The notes under the pieces were generated by a model. That model was not told the DNA's origin. It saw only the letters and a program-made list of their open reading frames with translations, and did no database searches. Of a DNA stretch of 58,027 nt, positions 24,186 through 33,634 are shown one piece after another (the first letter of the stretch is position 1; each line of letters starts with the position of its first letter). The stretch spans positions 1 through 58,027 of the forward strand of contig JASFMY010000026.1 of the NCBI GenBank assembly GCA_050117315.1. Reading direction: 5' to 3'. This stretch comes from JANQIV01 sp050117315 (GTDB lineage: Bacteria > Bacteroidota > Ignavibacteria > Ignavibacteriales > Melioribacteraceae). The position numbers and the translations under genes were made by a program.

Positions 24186-25617
24186 AAAAACAATAATAAA
24201 ATATTGTGATATTCTTTCTTTTGCTGTAATTAATTCTCTTTATAATAGACAAGAAGCACTACCAAACTTTTCTAATATTGTTGATATTGATGAATCATTC
24301 GCCGGAAAAGCTCCAAGATCAAAGGAACAGTTAGCACTTTATTGTGCCACAGTATTAAATAATAAATTTCCTTATCCTCGAAGTACGAATGAATATTGTG
24401 TAAAGAATGATCATAAATCGCCATTGGATGCATTATGGGGAGCTTACTCAGAACAAGATTCTTTTTCCATATGGTATGCAATGAGAGGATCAGGCAAAAC
24501 AAGAGATTTAGCAATTCTTGGTTGGCTTGAAAGTGTATTCAAACCTCATTGCTGGACAACTGTATTAGGGGGAAGCTTAGAACAGTCAATAAAAGCGGTT
24601 GCATATACTAATGAATTATGGAATATGCCAACGGTAGCTCATTTAAGAAACAAACTTTTAGTTAATGGTCAAGTAGCTGGAAGAGGTTTTAAAACTACTC
24701 ATGGATCACAATTTCAAGCTTTGGCAGCTTCTACAAAATCAATAAGAGGGCCCCATCCTCAAAAATTAAGATTAGATGAAGTTGACGAAATGGAAGAAAA
24801 GATATATTTGGGAGCTTTAGGACAGCCGAAATCAAATTATGGAATACTTGATAATGTAATAATTTCTAGCACTTTACATAATGCTTTTGGATTAATGTCT
24901 GAAATAATCGATAATAGATATGAAATTGGAGCTAAATTATATGCTTGGTGTATTAATGAAGTTATTGGAAAAAGAGGCTTTTGGACATTAGAAGAATTTG
25001 AAAGAAAAATAAAACAATGTACAAAAGCAATGGTTGATGCTGAATATTTACTAAAAAGACCTAAAGTAGGGGAAACAATTTTTGAATTTGATAGTATAGA
25101 TAGAGCGTATAACAGAGGTAGAGATGATATATTTGAGCCTAATGTATTTGCAGAGGCTGGAATTGACTGGGGATATAGCTTTACAGCTTTTTCTTTAATT
25201 CAAGACCCTAGAGAAATTTTCAGAAATAATATAACTAAGTATTGGGAATATGTCGAATTAAAAGAAAGATGTAAGGCAATAGCCGAATTATGTATTAAAT
25301 ATAATGTAGTAGCTGTATATTGTGATAGTAACCCTAAAGATAGTAATATCACACTGCAAAAAACTTTTAGGGAGTTAAGATGTCCAACTAAAGTTATTCC
25401 AGTGTCTTTTAATAAGTGGAAAGGTATTGGCATAAATGTGTTAAGATTTTTATTAGAAAAAAACAAATTAAATATTACTAATAAAACAGCTCAAGAGAAA
25501 ATGAAAAAGTATCATTATGCAAACCCAGAACTAGGGCAGATTGCAAAGATTGATGACCATATACCAGATAGCCTTATAGCTTGGGCTACAAGTAGGTATA
25601 AAATATTAGGAATTTAA
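24160..25617 (+). CDS. terL: terminase large subunit
   Basis: 485 aa packaging motor-nuclease. Walker A MRGSGKT near residue 108, Walker B LRLDEVDE near 204, then the RNase H-like nuclease with acidic residues in GIDWG (about 334), YCDSNP (about 386) and DDHIPDSL (about 465). Full length. Followed by portal, the usual order of siphoviruses. Confidence 0.92.
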   Translation: MQKTKKKNKKTIIKYCDILSFAVINSLYNRQEALPNFSNIVDIDESFAGKAPRSKEQLALYCATVLNNKFPYPRSTNEYCVKNDHKSPLDALWGAYSEQDSFSIWYAMRGSGKTRDLAILGWLESVFKPHCWTTVLGGSLEQSIKAVAYTNELWNMPTVAHLRNKLLVNGQVAGRGFKTTHGSQFQALAASTKSIRGPHPQKLRLDEVDEMEEKIYLGALGQPKSNYGILDNVIISSTLHNAFGLMSEIIDNRYEIGAKLYAWCINEVIGKRGFWTLEEFERKIKQCTKAMVDAEYLLKRPKVGETIFEFDSIDRAYNRGRDDIFEPNVFAEAGIDWGYSFTAFSLIQDPREIFRNNITKYWEYVELKERCKAIAELCIKYNVVAVYCDSNPKDSNITLQKTFRELRCPTKVIPVSFNKWKGIGINVLRFLLEKNKLNITNKTAQEKMKKYHYANPELGQIAKIDDHIPDSLIAWATSRYKILGI

Positions 25618-25631
25618 AAGGAGTGAATTAA

Positions 25632-27125
25632 ATGTTTTTGAATGAAAAAGATAATTTTCCACCTAATCAATGTGACTATTGGTTTTTAAAATATGAGGAA
25701 TGGGCGAGTTGGTATAGTGGCGATCCTGAACAATTATTAAGATTTTATACAAGATTAGCTTCGGGAAATGAGACAGCTCAAGAAAAGTTTTGGGCAAGAT
25801 TAGAAACTGAAGAAAGAAAAGGTATTGTCCATATGCCTTTAGCCGGGGACATTGCAAGTACTTCGGCAGATTTATTGTTTTCTGAAAGTCCAATATTTAA
25901 GTATGATCAAAAAACAATTGCTGGGGAAAGAATAAAAGATATTATTGAAAAGAATGGATTCAATAGTATCTTATTAGAAAGTGCGGAAATATCGGCAGCA
26001 ATCTCAGGTTGTGTATTAAAATTAGATATAGAAGCACAATTAGAAGGAGTTCCTTTAATTAATGTAATGAATCCAAAGCAATTTATTCCTACTTTTTGGA
26101 GAGGTAGACTATGGGAAATCTTGTTTTTTAGAGTAGTTAAAAAGACAGATAGTGGGAAAGTCTTTAGATTATTTGAGAATAGAAGAAGAAGTGGCAATTC
26201 TCTTTTAATCGAATATAAATTAAACGTTGGAACAGCGACAAAAGTAGGCAAAGAAATTGATCCTAATAGTATTAAAGAAACTGAAGATTTAAATTTAAAT
26301 CCAGTTGAATATAAAAATGTGTATGGTTTAGGGTGTGTATATATACCTAATATGCGACCTAATAGACTCGTTTTAGGAAGTCCTTTAGGAATCAATGATT
26401 ATTCAGACGATATTTCCTTACTTGATTCATTAGATTTTGCTTGGACTAGTTGGATGCGTGACATAGAACTAGGAATGGCACAAATATTTGTAGATGAGGA
26501 ATTACTACAAAAGACAAGATCAGATGTGAACGGAACAACAACTTTTATAAATAATTTTAGCAAATTTCAAAAGTCTTTTGTAAAAATGGATTTTACCCAA
26601 TGGAGAATGTCTGAAAATAATGTAAAACCAATAGAACAAGTACAATTTGATATTAGATATGAAGCACACATGAAAACATGTTCAGAGCTAACATGGCAAA
26701 TAATTTCAAATTGTGGTTATTCTCCGCAAACCTTCGGCTTGGGTGAATATGGAAATGCTCAGAGCGGCACTGCTTTAAAAATAAGAGAAAATAAGTCTCA
26801 GAAAACAAGATCAAAAAAAGAAAAATATTTCAAACCTGAGATTTTAAGTTTATTACAACAAGCACAAAATATTGATAAAGCAAGTGGATTATATTCAAAT
26901 TATGAAAATCAACCAATATCATTGGAAATAGAAGATTCAATAATGACAGACAATAAGGAAACATCTGAAGTAATAAGAAATTTATATCAGGCAAAAGCTA
27001 TTTCAAATTTTATGAAAGTAAAATTACAGCATCCAGATTGGACAGATGAAAAAATACAAGAAGAAGTTGACAAAATAAATCAAGAAGAAGGTATTACAGG
27101 CGAAATGATAAAAACTGAGGTTTAA
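25632..27125 (+). CDS. portal protein (SPP1 gp6-like)
   Basis: 497 aa of the usual portal length, directly behind terL with AAGGAG. Contains the typical central region (MNPKQFIPTFWRGRLWEILF) and a C-terminal W-Q-I-I-S-N-x-G-Y-S-P-Q-T-F-G stretch, then a charged C-terminus. Forms the dodecameric DNA entry channel of the head. Confidence 0.85.
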   Translation: MFLNEKDNFPPNQCDYWFLKYEEWASWYSGDPEQLLRFYTRLASGNETAQEKFWARLETEERKGIVHMPLAGDIASTSADLLFSESPIFKYDQKTIAGERIKDIIEKNGFNSILLESAEISAAISGCVLKLDIEAQLEGVPLINVMNPKQFIPTFWRGRLWEILFFRVVKKTDSGKVFRLFENRRRSGNSLLIEYKLNVGTATKVGKEIDPNSIKETEDLNLNPVEYKNVYGLGCVYIPNMRPNRLVLGSPLGINDYSDDISLLDSLDFAWTSWMRDIELGMAQIFVDEELLQKTRSDVNGTTTFINNFSKFQKSFVKMDFTQWRMSENNVKPIEQVQFDIRYEAHMKTCSELTWQIISNCGYSPQTFGLGEYGNAQSGTALKIRENKSQKTRSKKEKYFKPEILSLLQQAQNIDKASGLYSNYENQPISLEIEDSIMTDNKETSEVIRNLYQAKAISNFMKVKLQHPDWTDEKIQEEVDKINQEEGITGEMIKTEV

Positions 27126-27160
27126 GACTTTTTTTCTTAAACCTTGTCTTTTATTTGTTT
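27118..27160 (+). terminator. partial terminator after portal
   Basis: AGGTTTAAG / CTTAAACCT with a nine-base loop, followed by an interrupted T-rich tail. May only attenuate, since head genes continue downstream. Confidence 0.5.
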
Positions 27161-27196
27161 TTATAATAAAATTTCCTTATTAGATTGGAGGAAAAA

Positions 27197-27685
27197 ATGA
27201 AAAAAAATAATAATGATATTATAAAATTCAGATGGGAAACTGATGAAGAATATAATTACAGGAATAATATTTATTTATTTTCTGATAAATTAAATAAAAT
27301 ATTAGGAGATTTAGCGAATTTAGCAAAACAAAGCTTGCCGAATTATCAACCAATGCTCGACAAGATCAGAAGCAATTATGGAAGATTTATTAAATTATTA
27401 GTTCCTGATTGTTATCAACCATTTCATGATCTATATAAAAGCGGACTTGAATATTATATGAAAGGACTAGTAATTTTAGTCAATACATTCATTGATAAAA
27501 AAGAAAATAAACTTCCTGATAATGATAAAAATGTAATTGCTAAAATTACAAAAGCTGGTAATTTTTTTCAAGCTGGCGATGCATATTTTAGAATTGCCAA
27601 TACAAAGAATTTTGAATTATTTGAAAAACAACAAGTAAAATATCATGAAGAACAAGAAAAACAAAAAAATAAGGTGAAGAAATGA
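27197..27685 (+). CDS. hypothetical head-region protein (162 aa)
   Basis: All-helical protein between portal and the minor capsid protein. ATG 27197 is chosen behind TTGGAGG. A head-assembly role is inferred from position. Confidence 0.5.
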   Translation: MKKNNNDIIKFRWETDEEYNYRNNIYLFSDKLNKILGDLANLAKQSLPNYQPMLDKIRSNYGRFIKLLVPDCYQPFHDLYKSGLEYYMKGLVILVNTFIDKKENKLPDNDKNVIAKITKAGNFFQAGDAYFRIANTKNFELFEKQQVKYHEEQEKQKNKVKK

Positions 27686-28860
27686 ACATTGATAGATATG
27701 AAGATTACGGAAAAAATTTATATTTGTCTGCTCAAAATGTAGTTTTTGGAATGCTGATTGCTACAAAAAAATTACTAGAAAAAATAAATAATGATCCAAC
27801 AAATGTTGCTAATTATAAAAAAGCGTATATTACAGAAGTAACAACAATTGCCAAAACATTCAATAAAGATTGGAAAAGTTGGGCAAATAAAGACTTAGCA
27901 AAAGCATATATCGCAGGAATAAACCATGCAAAAGCAGATTTAAAGTATAATAATTTATCTGCATCAATTAAAAAGAAGATCACAAATGGATCTTTTTTAA
28001 TTGAAAGTCCTCCACAAATCGCAATTCCAGCCTTAAGTAGCGAGACTTTATCATTATTTAAAAATATATCTGAACATGTACCTTTCTATAAAACTTTTAG
28101 AGATGCAGCATATTATAACTTAGATAATCAACCAATTCAAATACTAAGAAAAGCTGAGGATATTTATCGAAATGCAGCGATACAAGCAGGTGAGAAGTAT
28201 TTCAAAGAAAGTGATATTTACACAAGGATAAAATACTCTCAAGAAATGATGGATCAACTAGCAAAACAAGGAATCCAAACTATAACTTATAAAAATGGAG
28301 CAAAATATTCAATAGATACTTATTGCGAAATGGTCGGTCGTACTGTCTCAGGAAGATGTTCTTTACAGGCTAATTTAAATAGATATGCTGAAGGAGGATA
28401 TACTTTAGTTGTTGTATCAAGTCATTTTAGAGCTTGTGAATTATGCACTCCTTACGAAGGCGTAACTTTAAGCATAGAACGCCATCCTGTTTATGAATCA
28501 ATAGATGATGCAGAAACTCAAGGATTATTTCACCCTAATTGTAAGCATGATGTAAGTCTATGGTTTGAAGGTAAAGAACCATTGCCGCCAAGAGTAGACA
28601 AAGCAGAACAAGATTTAATTGATCAATATGGATATAATGAAGCTCAAAAAATATCTTATAATGCTCAATTAAGACAAAGACAAATTGAAAGAAATATTCG
28701 TAATTGGAAAAGAAGATCAGAAGGGGCAATGGATAATAATATTAAAAATATTGCCGATAGAAAAGTTAAATATTGGCAAGCTCAACAAAGAGAACATTTA
28801 AAAGATAATACATTCCTTAATAGAAATTATGCTAGGGAACAAATTGGAAAGGCTCACTAA
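27682..28860 (+). CDS. minor capsid / head morphogenesis protein (phage_min_cap2-like)
   Basis: 392 aa. C-terminal half carries VVSSHFRACELCTPYEG and GLFHPNCKHDV, the Cys/His pattern of Gram-positive phage minor capsid proteins of the MuF-like group. A few copies attach to portal inside the head. Overlaps the preceding gene. Confidence 0.8.
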   Translation: MNIDRYEDYGKNLYLSAQNVVFGMLIATKKLLEKINNDPTNVANYKKAYITEVTTIAKTFNKDWKSWANKDLAKAYIAGINHAKADLKYNNLSASIKKKITNGSFLIESPPQIAIPALSSETLSLFKNISEHVPFYKTFRDAAYYNLDNQPIQILRKAEDIYRNAAIQAGEKYFKESDIYTRIKYSQEMMDQLAKQGIQTITYKNGAKYSIDTYCEMVGRTVSGRCSLQANLNRYAEGGYTLVVVSSHFRACELCTPYEGVTLSIERHPVYESIDDAETQGLFHPNCKHDVSLWFEGKEPLPPRVDKAEQDLIDQYGYNEAQKISYNAQLRQRQIERNIRNWKRRSEGAMDNNIKNIADRKVKYWQAQQREHLKDNTFLNRNYAREQIGKAH

Positions 28861-28880
28861 AAATATAGGAGGTGATAAAA

Positions 28881-29213
28881 TTGAATCAAAATCCATATTA
28901 CGAAAAAAATGTTTTATATATTACATCTTATAATAATTATTCGCTAGAAAAAACATTTACTATATTAGAGCCTGAGTTAATTGAAATTTTTAATAATAAG
29001 AATTTTAAAAAAATTAAAGAGATTATTAATGATCATATAAATAAATTAGATAAAATAAGCGAAGAAATTGCAGAAATTGAGGAAACTAAAGATACAATTC
29101 CTTTAATTAAATTAGAAAATGCTTATTATATAAAACTTAAACTTATAATAGAGTTAAAAAAATATCAGAATGTAAAACAATTAATGGATGAAAAATATTA
29201 TCAACGATTTTAA
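28881..29213 (+). CDS. hypothetical protein (110 aa)
   Basis: TTG 28881 lies seven bases behind a perfect AGGAGGTGAT; GTG 28872 would overlap it. Mostly helical, acidic coiled-coil middle. Confidence 0.5.
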   Translation: MNQNPYYEKNVLYITSYNNYSLEKTFTILEPELIEIFNNKNFKKIKEIINDHINKLDKISEEIAEIEETKDTIPLIKLENAYYIKLKLIIELKKYQNVKQLMDEKYYQRF

Positions 29214-29228
29214 GAAAGGAAAAAAATA

Positions 29229-29432
29229 ATGAGTAATAAAAATGAAAATCTTAATGAAGCAAGTTTGTTATTAGCCAATGAAAATTTAAAAATCGTACTG
29301 CCTTATATTGCAGAAAATCTAAAAGTATTTAAAAAATGTTTATTAGCAAAGAAAATATTTTCAGAAGAAGAAATTACAAAAATGTTAATCGAATATGAAA
29401 AAATAATTTTATTGTCAGGAGATAAAAAGTGA
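29229..29432 (+). CDS. hypothetical protein (67 aa)
   Basis: Helical, acidic small protein behind AAAGGA. No motif recognised. Confidence 0.45.
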   Translation: MSNKNENLNEASLLLANENLKIVLPYIAENLKVFKKCLLAKKIFSEEEITKMLIEYEKIILLSGDKK

Positions 29433-29611
29433 TGAATCAACCAAAAAAAAAGATAAAAGATATAAATGATATTAATACTAATACAGAAGAAGGTAAATTA
29501 TTAACAATAGCTCTTACTATAATAACTACGACTCAAGGATATTCTGATAAAACGCCAGATCAGGTTATTAATGAATTATATGAAATGCATGAGGTGATCC
29601 ATGGAAAATAA
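29432..29611 (+). CDS. hypothetical protein (59 aa)
   Basis: ATG 29432 shares a base with the previous stop and lies behind AGGAG. Small, helical; no motif. Confidence 0.45.
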   Translation: MNQPKKKIKDINDINTNTEEGKLLTIALTIITTTQGYSDKTPDQVINELYEMHEVIHGK

Positions 29612-30008
29612 AAATATTAAAGAAAAATTATTAAATGATAAAGAATTATTAAGAAGATCAGTTAAAGAAAATTCTTCATTTAGCACAGCCGATCTATTAA
29701 ATATTGTGGCTGATTTGATAGATTATACTTTAAATGATAATGATTTAGATGATAATAACAGCTTAATGGATATAAATATAATTAAAAAATTAATGCAGTT
29801 AGAAGAAGATAAGAAAAATTCAAGAACTGAAAAAGATAAATTTGAATCAGAATTTAATAATTATCGAAAAAGATATCAATTAAATCAACTTCAAGATTTA
29901 ATTAACAAATATAAACAAGAAAAAGAATCTATGATTGATTCTTTAGATAATTTATTAAGTAATGTTATTTGTGATCTTGAAAATTTAAAAGGAGAAATTA
30001 ATGAATAA
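29601..30008 (+). CDS. coiled-coil protein (135 aa)
   Basis: Behind GAGGTGATC, overlapping both neighbours. Residues about 60-135 form a charged coiled coil. Immediately precedes the sugar pathway, so it may belong to the head block. Confidence 0.5.
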   Translation: MENKNIKEKLLNDKELLRRSVKENSSFSTADLLNIVADLIDYTLNDNDLDDNNSLMDINIIKKLMQLEEDKKNSRTEKDKFESEFNNYRKRYQLNQLQDLINKYKQEKESMIDSLDNLLSNVICDLENLKGEINE

Positions 30009-30951
30009 GTTTTATAAAAAAATTCTAATAACAGGTGGAACAGGAACGCTTGGGAAAGAACTTACAAAACAATTATTAAATAGTGATAAACATATCAAAA
30101 AAATTTATATTTATTCTAGGGATGAATATAAACAATCAGAAATGAAAAAAGAATTTAAAAATAATCCAAAATTATCTTTTTTTATTGGTGATATAAGAGA
30201 CAAAGATCGATTGTATAGAGCATTTAATGAAATTGATTATGTTATACATACAGCTGCTCAAAAGCATGTTCCTTCATGCGAATATAACCCTTTTGAAGCT
30301 GTCAAAACGAATGTTATAGGATCAGCAAATATAATTGATGCTGCTATTGATAGAAAAGTTAAAAAAGTATTGGCAATTTCTACAGATAAAGCCGTAAATC
30401 CTATAAATTTATATGGTTGCACAAAGGCATGTATGGAGAAAATGTTTATTGATGGAAATAATTATTCTGGCGATAATGAAACTATATTTTCGATTGTAAG
30501 ATATGGAAATGTTATTGGCTCTAGAGGATCAGTTATTCCTTTTTTCAAGAAGATAGCCAAAGAAGGGGGCAAATTTCCTCTAACTGATAATGAAATGACT
30601 AGATTTTGGACAACTATAGACAATGCCGCAAAATTTGTTTTAGATTCTTTAGAGATTATGGAAGGTCAAGAAATATTTATTCCTAAATTACCTACTTTAA
30701 AAATAAGTCATTTGATAAAAGCTATAAAGGAAGATGCTGAAATAAAAATTGTAGGATTAAGAAAAGGCGAAAAAATCCATGAAACATTAGTTAGTCATGA
30801 AGAATCAAGAAATATTGTGATTTACGATACATTTTACAAGCTTTATTATGGAAAACTACCAGAATTATGGATAAATCATAATCAATTTACATATGCAAGT
30901 AATAATGAGAATAATATTTTGAGTATTGAAGAAATGAGGAAATTATTATGA
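30001..30951 (+). CDS. pseB: PseB-like UDP-GlcNAc 4,6-dehydratase (inverting)
   Basis: 316-aa extended SDR. NAD(P) loop T11-G-G-T-G-T-L-G18, A-A-Q-K-H-V-P and E-Y-N-P-F-E-A-V-K-T-N segments, S-T-D-K-A near 126 and Y-G-C-T-K near 138 match PseB/FlaA1-type enzymes that open pseudaminic acid synthesis by converting UDP-GlcNAc to a 4-keto-6-deoxy-L-AltNAc sugar. Length is normal for the family. AAGGAG precedes ATG 30001. First gene of the glycan cassette. Confidence 0.85.
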   Translation: MNKFYKKILITGGTGTLGKELTKQLLNSDKHIKKIYIYSRDEYKQSEMKKEFKNNPKLSFFIGDIRDKDRLYRAFNEIDYVIHTAAQKHVPSCEYNPFEAVKTNVIGSANIIDAAIDRKVKKVLAISTDKAVNPINLYGCTKACMEKMFIDGNNYSGDNETIFSIVRYGNVIGSRGSVIPFFKKIAKEGGKFPLTDNEMTRFWTTIDNAAKFVLDSLEIMEGQEIFIPKLPTLKISHLIKAIKEDAEIKIVGLRKGEKIHETLVSHEESRNIVIYDTFYKLYYGKLPELWINHNQFTYASNNENNILSIEEMRKLL

Positions 30952-31184
30952 ATGAAAATTGTAGAAAAATGACATATGAAGAATTACAAATTGATCATAT
31001 TGCAATGTCAAAAGAAAATGAAAATTTAAAAATTACTAATGAATTATTGATTGATAATATTAAACAATTAAGACTTGAAAAAAGTTATTTACAAGAAGAA
31101 TTAAACCAATTAAAAGAACAATTTAGTATAGCAAAAGAAGCACAAGTAAAAAGAAAAAAGGAGAACTTGCTTAATCATGATTAA
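30948..31184 (+). CDS. small coiled-coil protein (78 aa)
   Basis: One long heptad-rich helix (ENLKITNELLIDNIKQLRLE). Coupled to pseB by ATGA. No enzyme motif; an interleaved phage gene. Confidence 0.5.
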   Translation: MNENCRKMTYEELQIDHIAMSKENENLKITNELLIDNIKQLRLEKSYLQEELNQLKEQFSIAKEAQVKRKKENLLNHD

Positions 31185-31410
31185 TTATTATGATGATAAA
31201 AAAGATAAATATCAATCCCATGAAATGTTAATTGATATTGATGAAGATTTAAATTCTGATGGAATTGATATTACTATAAGAGTTTATGGAGAATCAAAAG
31301 AAGAAGTTTTTAATAATTTAATGAGTGCAATTGATAAAGCTCAAGAATTTTTAAACAATCAAAAACAAATTAGAATAAATGATATAAAGGAAATAAAAAA
31401 ATATGATTAA
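31177..31410 (+). CDS. hypothetical protein (77 aa)
   Basis: Beta-rich first half (ITIRVYGESKEEV) and a helical end, behind AAGGAG. Function unknown; overlaps pseC by 8 bases. Confidence 0.45.
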   Translation: MINYYDDKKDKYQSHEMLIDIDEDLNSDGIDITIRVYGESKEEVFNNLMSAIDKAQEFLNNQKQIRINDIKEIKKYD

Positions 31411-32494
31411 TTATGCGAAGCATTTTATTGATATGCATGATATAAAAGCAGTGAATGACGTATTAAGAAGCAATAATATAACACAAGGAGAAATTACAAA
31501 AGAATTTGAGAATGAATTGAGTAACTATACAGGTTATAAATTTTGTAAAACTCTTAATAGTGGTACGTCTGCCTTACATGCTGCTTGTATGGCAATAAAA
31601 ATTAAACCTGGGGATGAAGTAATTATTCCTTCAATTTCTTTTGTAGCAACTGCAAATTGTGTAAGTTATTGTGGAGGAATACCTGTTTTTGCGGATATCG
31701 ATAAAGATACTCTTTTAATTGATCCTGAAAGTATAAAAAAATTAATCACAAATAAAACCAAAGCAATAATTTCCATGGACTATGCGGGTCAATTAGCTGA
31801 TTATAAAGCAATAAAAGAAATTTGCGATAATAATCAATTATATTTTATTAGTGATTCGTGCCATTCTTTTGGTGGAATTAATACAATTGCTGATAATGCA
31901 ATTCCCGATATTGTTTGTTATTCGTTTCATCCAGCAAAACATATAACATCTGGCGAAGGTGGAGCTTTATTGACAAATGATTATATATTAGATTATAGAG
32001 TTAAATTATTTAGAAATCATGGAAGAAATGAAGAAGGTATGATGGAGCTTTTAGGCTATAATTATCGAATGTCTGAAATAAATGCAGCACTTGTATTAAG
32101 TCAATTTAAAACAAAGCATTGTCAATTTCAAACATTTAGATATATGTTGGCTGATAAATATATTGATAAGTTAAAATGTGAAAAATTAAAGCAATTAAAG
32201 GGAAGAATTCATGTTTATCATTTGTTTGTAATTAAAGTTAAGAATAGAAAAAATAGAAATAAATTTATTAATTACATGAAAAAAAGGGAAATTCAATGTG
32301 TTATACATTTCCCTCCAATATATAAAAATTCATTTTATTATGATCCATTGAACAAAATTGATTATTCAAAACAATGTCCTAATACTGAAAAAGTAGCCGA
32401 TCAAATAGTAAGTATTCCATTGTATTATAACTTATTATATGAACAACAAGAATATATCATTAATACAATTAATGAATTTATAGAAAAGGAATGA
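31403..32494 (+). CDS. pseC: PseC-like sugar aminotransferase
   Basis: 363-aa DegT/DnrJ/EryC1 family PLP enzyme. S-G-T-S-A-L near 55, G-D-E-V-I-I-P, D-S-C-H-S-F-G, and the PLP lysine K179 in SFHPAKH followed by S-G-E-G-G-A-L. Aminates C4 of the PseB product using glutamate. Full length. AAAGGAA precedes the start. Confidence 0.85.
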   Translation: MINYAKHFIDMHDIKAVNDVLRSNNITQGEITKEFENELSNYTGYKFCKTLNSGTSALHAACMAIKIKPGDEVIIPSISFVATANCVSYCGGIPVFADIDKDTLLIDPESIKKLITNKTKAIISMDYAGQLADYKAIKEICDNNQLYFISDSCHSFGGINTIADNAIPDIVCYSFHPAKHITSGEGGALLTNDYILDYRVKLFRNHGRNEEGMMELLGYNYRMSEINAALVLSQFKTKHCQFQTFRYMLADKYIDKLKCEKLKQLKGRIHVYHLFVIKVKNRKNRNKFINYMKKREIQCVIHFPPIYKNSFYYDPLNKIDYSKQCPNTEKVADQIVSIPLYYNLLYEQQEYIINTINEFIEKE

Positions 32495-32500
32495 TATTTT

Positions 32501-32671
32501 ATGATTAATAAAATTAAAGGAAATTGGTATATAATTTGTGATGGTTGTAGTGATAACGAAAGTTTTTTAACTTTTGAAGCTGCTTTAAATTATGCAAAAG
32601 AAAACAATTGGACAGTTAAAAAGAATGATAAAGATGAATGGGAAAATTATTGCATTGATTGCCAAGAATAG
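32501..32671 (+). CDS. small zinc-ribbon phage protein (56 aa)
   Basis: ATG 32501 to TAG 32671. W-Y-I-I-C-D-G-C at the start and Y-C-I-D-C-Q-E at the end make two C-x2-C knuckles around a small core (SFLTFEAALNYAKENNW), a pattern seen in small phage proteins. Confidence 0.6.
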   Translation: MINKIKGNWYIICDGCSDNESFLTFEAALNYAKENNWTVKKNDKDEWENYCIDCQE

Positions 32672-32689
32672 AAAGGAATAATAAAAACA

Positions 32690-33055
32690 ATGTTTAAAAT
32701 ATTTAGATTTGAAGAAAAGCCAAAAGATAAAGAAATTCGTGAATATCTACTAAAAGAAGAATTAAGAACATATATATTAAAAAATATAGATTCTTATGAT
32801 TTTTCGCAATTATTATTCGATAATGTTAATGAACACTTCGGATTGTGGATTAATCCTATTGTATACATTGTTGCAATAAGAAATACAGATAATAATGATA
32901 AGTACGAATATAACAGTAAAGAAAAATCATTATCATTATGTGCATTTAATAATAAAAGAATATCAGTAAATTATATTAAAGAAAATTTAAATTATTTAAT
33001 TAATCTTGAGATTTTATTAAATAAATTTTTTGCAAATAAACAAAAAAATAAATAA
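32690..33055 (+). CDS. hypothetical protein (121 aa)
   Basis: Behind AAAGGAA. Mixed alpha/beta with aromatic core and Lys-rich end. No family recognised. Confidence 0.5.
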   Translation: MFKIFRFEEKPKDKEIREYLLKEELRTYILKNIDSYDFSQLLFDNVNEHFGLWINPIVYIVAIRNTDNNDKYEYNSKEKSLSLCAFNNKRISVNYIKENLNYLINLEILLNKFFANKQKNK

Positions 33056-33073
33056 AAAAGGATGATTTAAACT

Positions 33074-33634
33074 ATGAAAAAATTTGAAAAATATTTTGGT
33101 ACAAAAAATATAGAAGCCTGTGAAATGACTTATGGTGAATATTCTGATTTTAAATATGGAGATAACAAAATCAATACTGGTCTTCCAGATAATAAAAAAG
33201 GTTTTACTGTTAGATATTCAGATGATTATTTATCATGGAGTCCAGAAGAGCCATTTAAAGCTTATAAAAAGATCAATGGAAACTTAACAAGATTAAGAAA
33301 TGAATTATTAACTGAAGAACACACATATATTGAACATGATGAAAATCAATATAATGCTCCTCATAATTATTTAATTAAAAATATTGAAAATGATAATCTT
33401 TTATGCGGAATACATTTTCAATGTGGACCAGTTAAAGAAAAAGAATTAAATGGAGTTTTTCTACCTGATATTATTGGAATTTGTATTGATGTTTTGGAGA
33501 ATTTTCAAAATTCAGAATTTAAATGCAATGAAAATGATATCGCATTAGATGGCTTAAAAGCTGCTATTGTAGCTTTAAGATCGAGAACAAACAAAAGAAA
33601 AGAAAGGGGCGTTCATGGTACTTATGAAAAGTAA
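33074..33634 (+). CDS. Tad1/Acb2-like domain protein, candidate anti-defence nucleotide sponge
   Basis: 186 aa in two parts. Residues 1-70 resemble an N-terminal module common in phage proteins (M-T-Y-G-E-Y...G-F-T-V-R-Y-S-D-D-Y-L-S-W-S-P-E). Residues about 112-186 follow the hairpin pattern I associate with Tad1/Acb2: FQCGPVKEKELNGV, then L-E-N-F-Q, C-N-E-N-D-I-A-L, and L-R-S-R-T-N-K-R-K-E-R-G-V-H-G-T. Such proteins trap signalling nucleotides of Thoeris or CBASS. The usual R-E-N is E-N-D here. Assignment is from memory of the family pattern, not a search. Sits between pseC and the NeuB-like gene behind AAAGGAT. Confidence 0.55.
   Translation: MKKFEKYFGTKNIEACEMTYGEYSDFKYGDNKINTGLPDNKKGFTVRYSDDYLSWSPEEPFKAYKKINGNLTRLRNELLTEEHTYIEHDENQYNAPHNYLIKNIENDNLLCGIHFQCGPVKEKELNGVFLPDIIGICIDVLENFQNSEFKCNENDIALDGLKAAIVALRSRTNKRKERGVHGTYEK

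Noticed and set aside
27067..27100. TTGACAAAATA similar to the promoter family
   Set aside because: Inside portal codons with no -10 at 16-18 bases.
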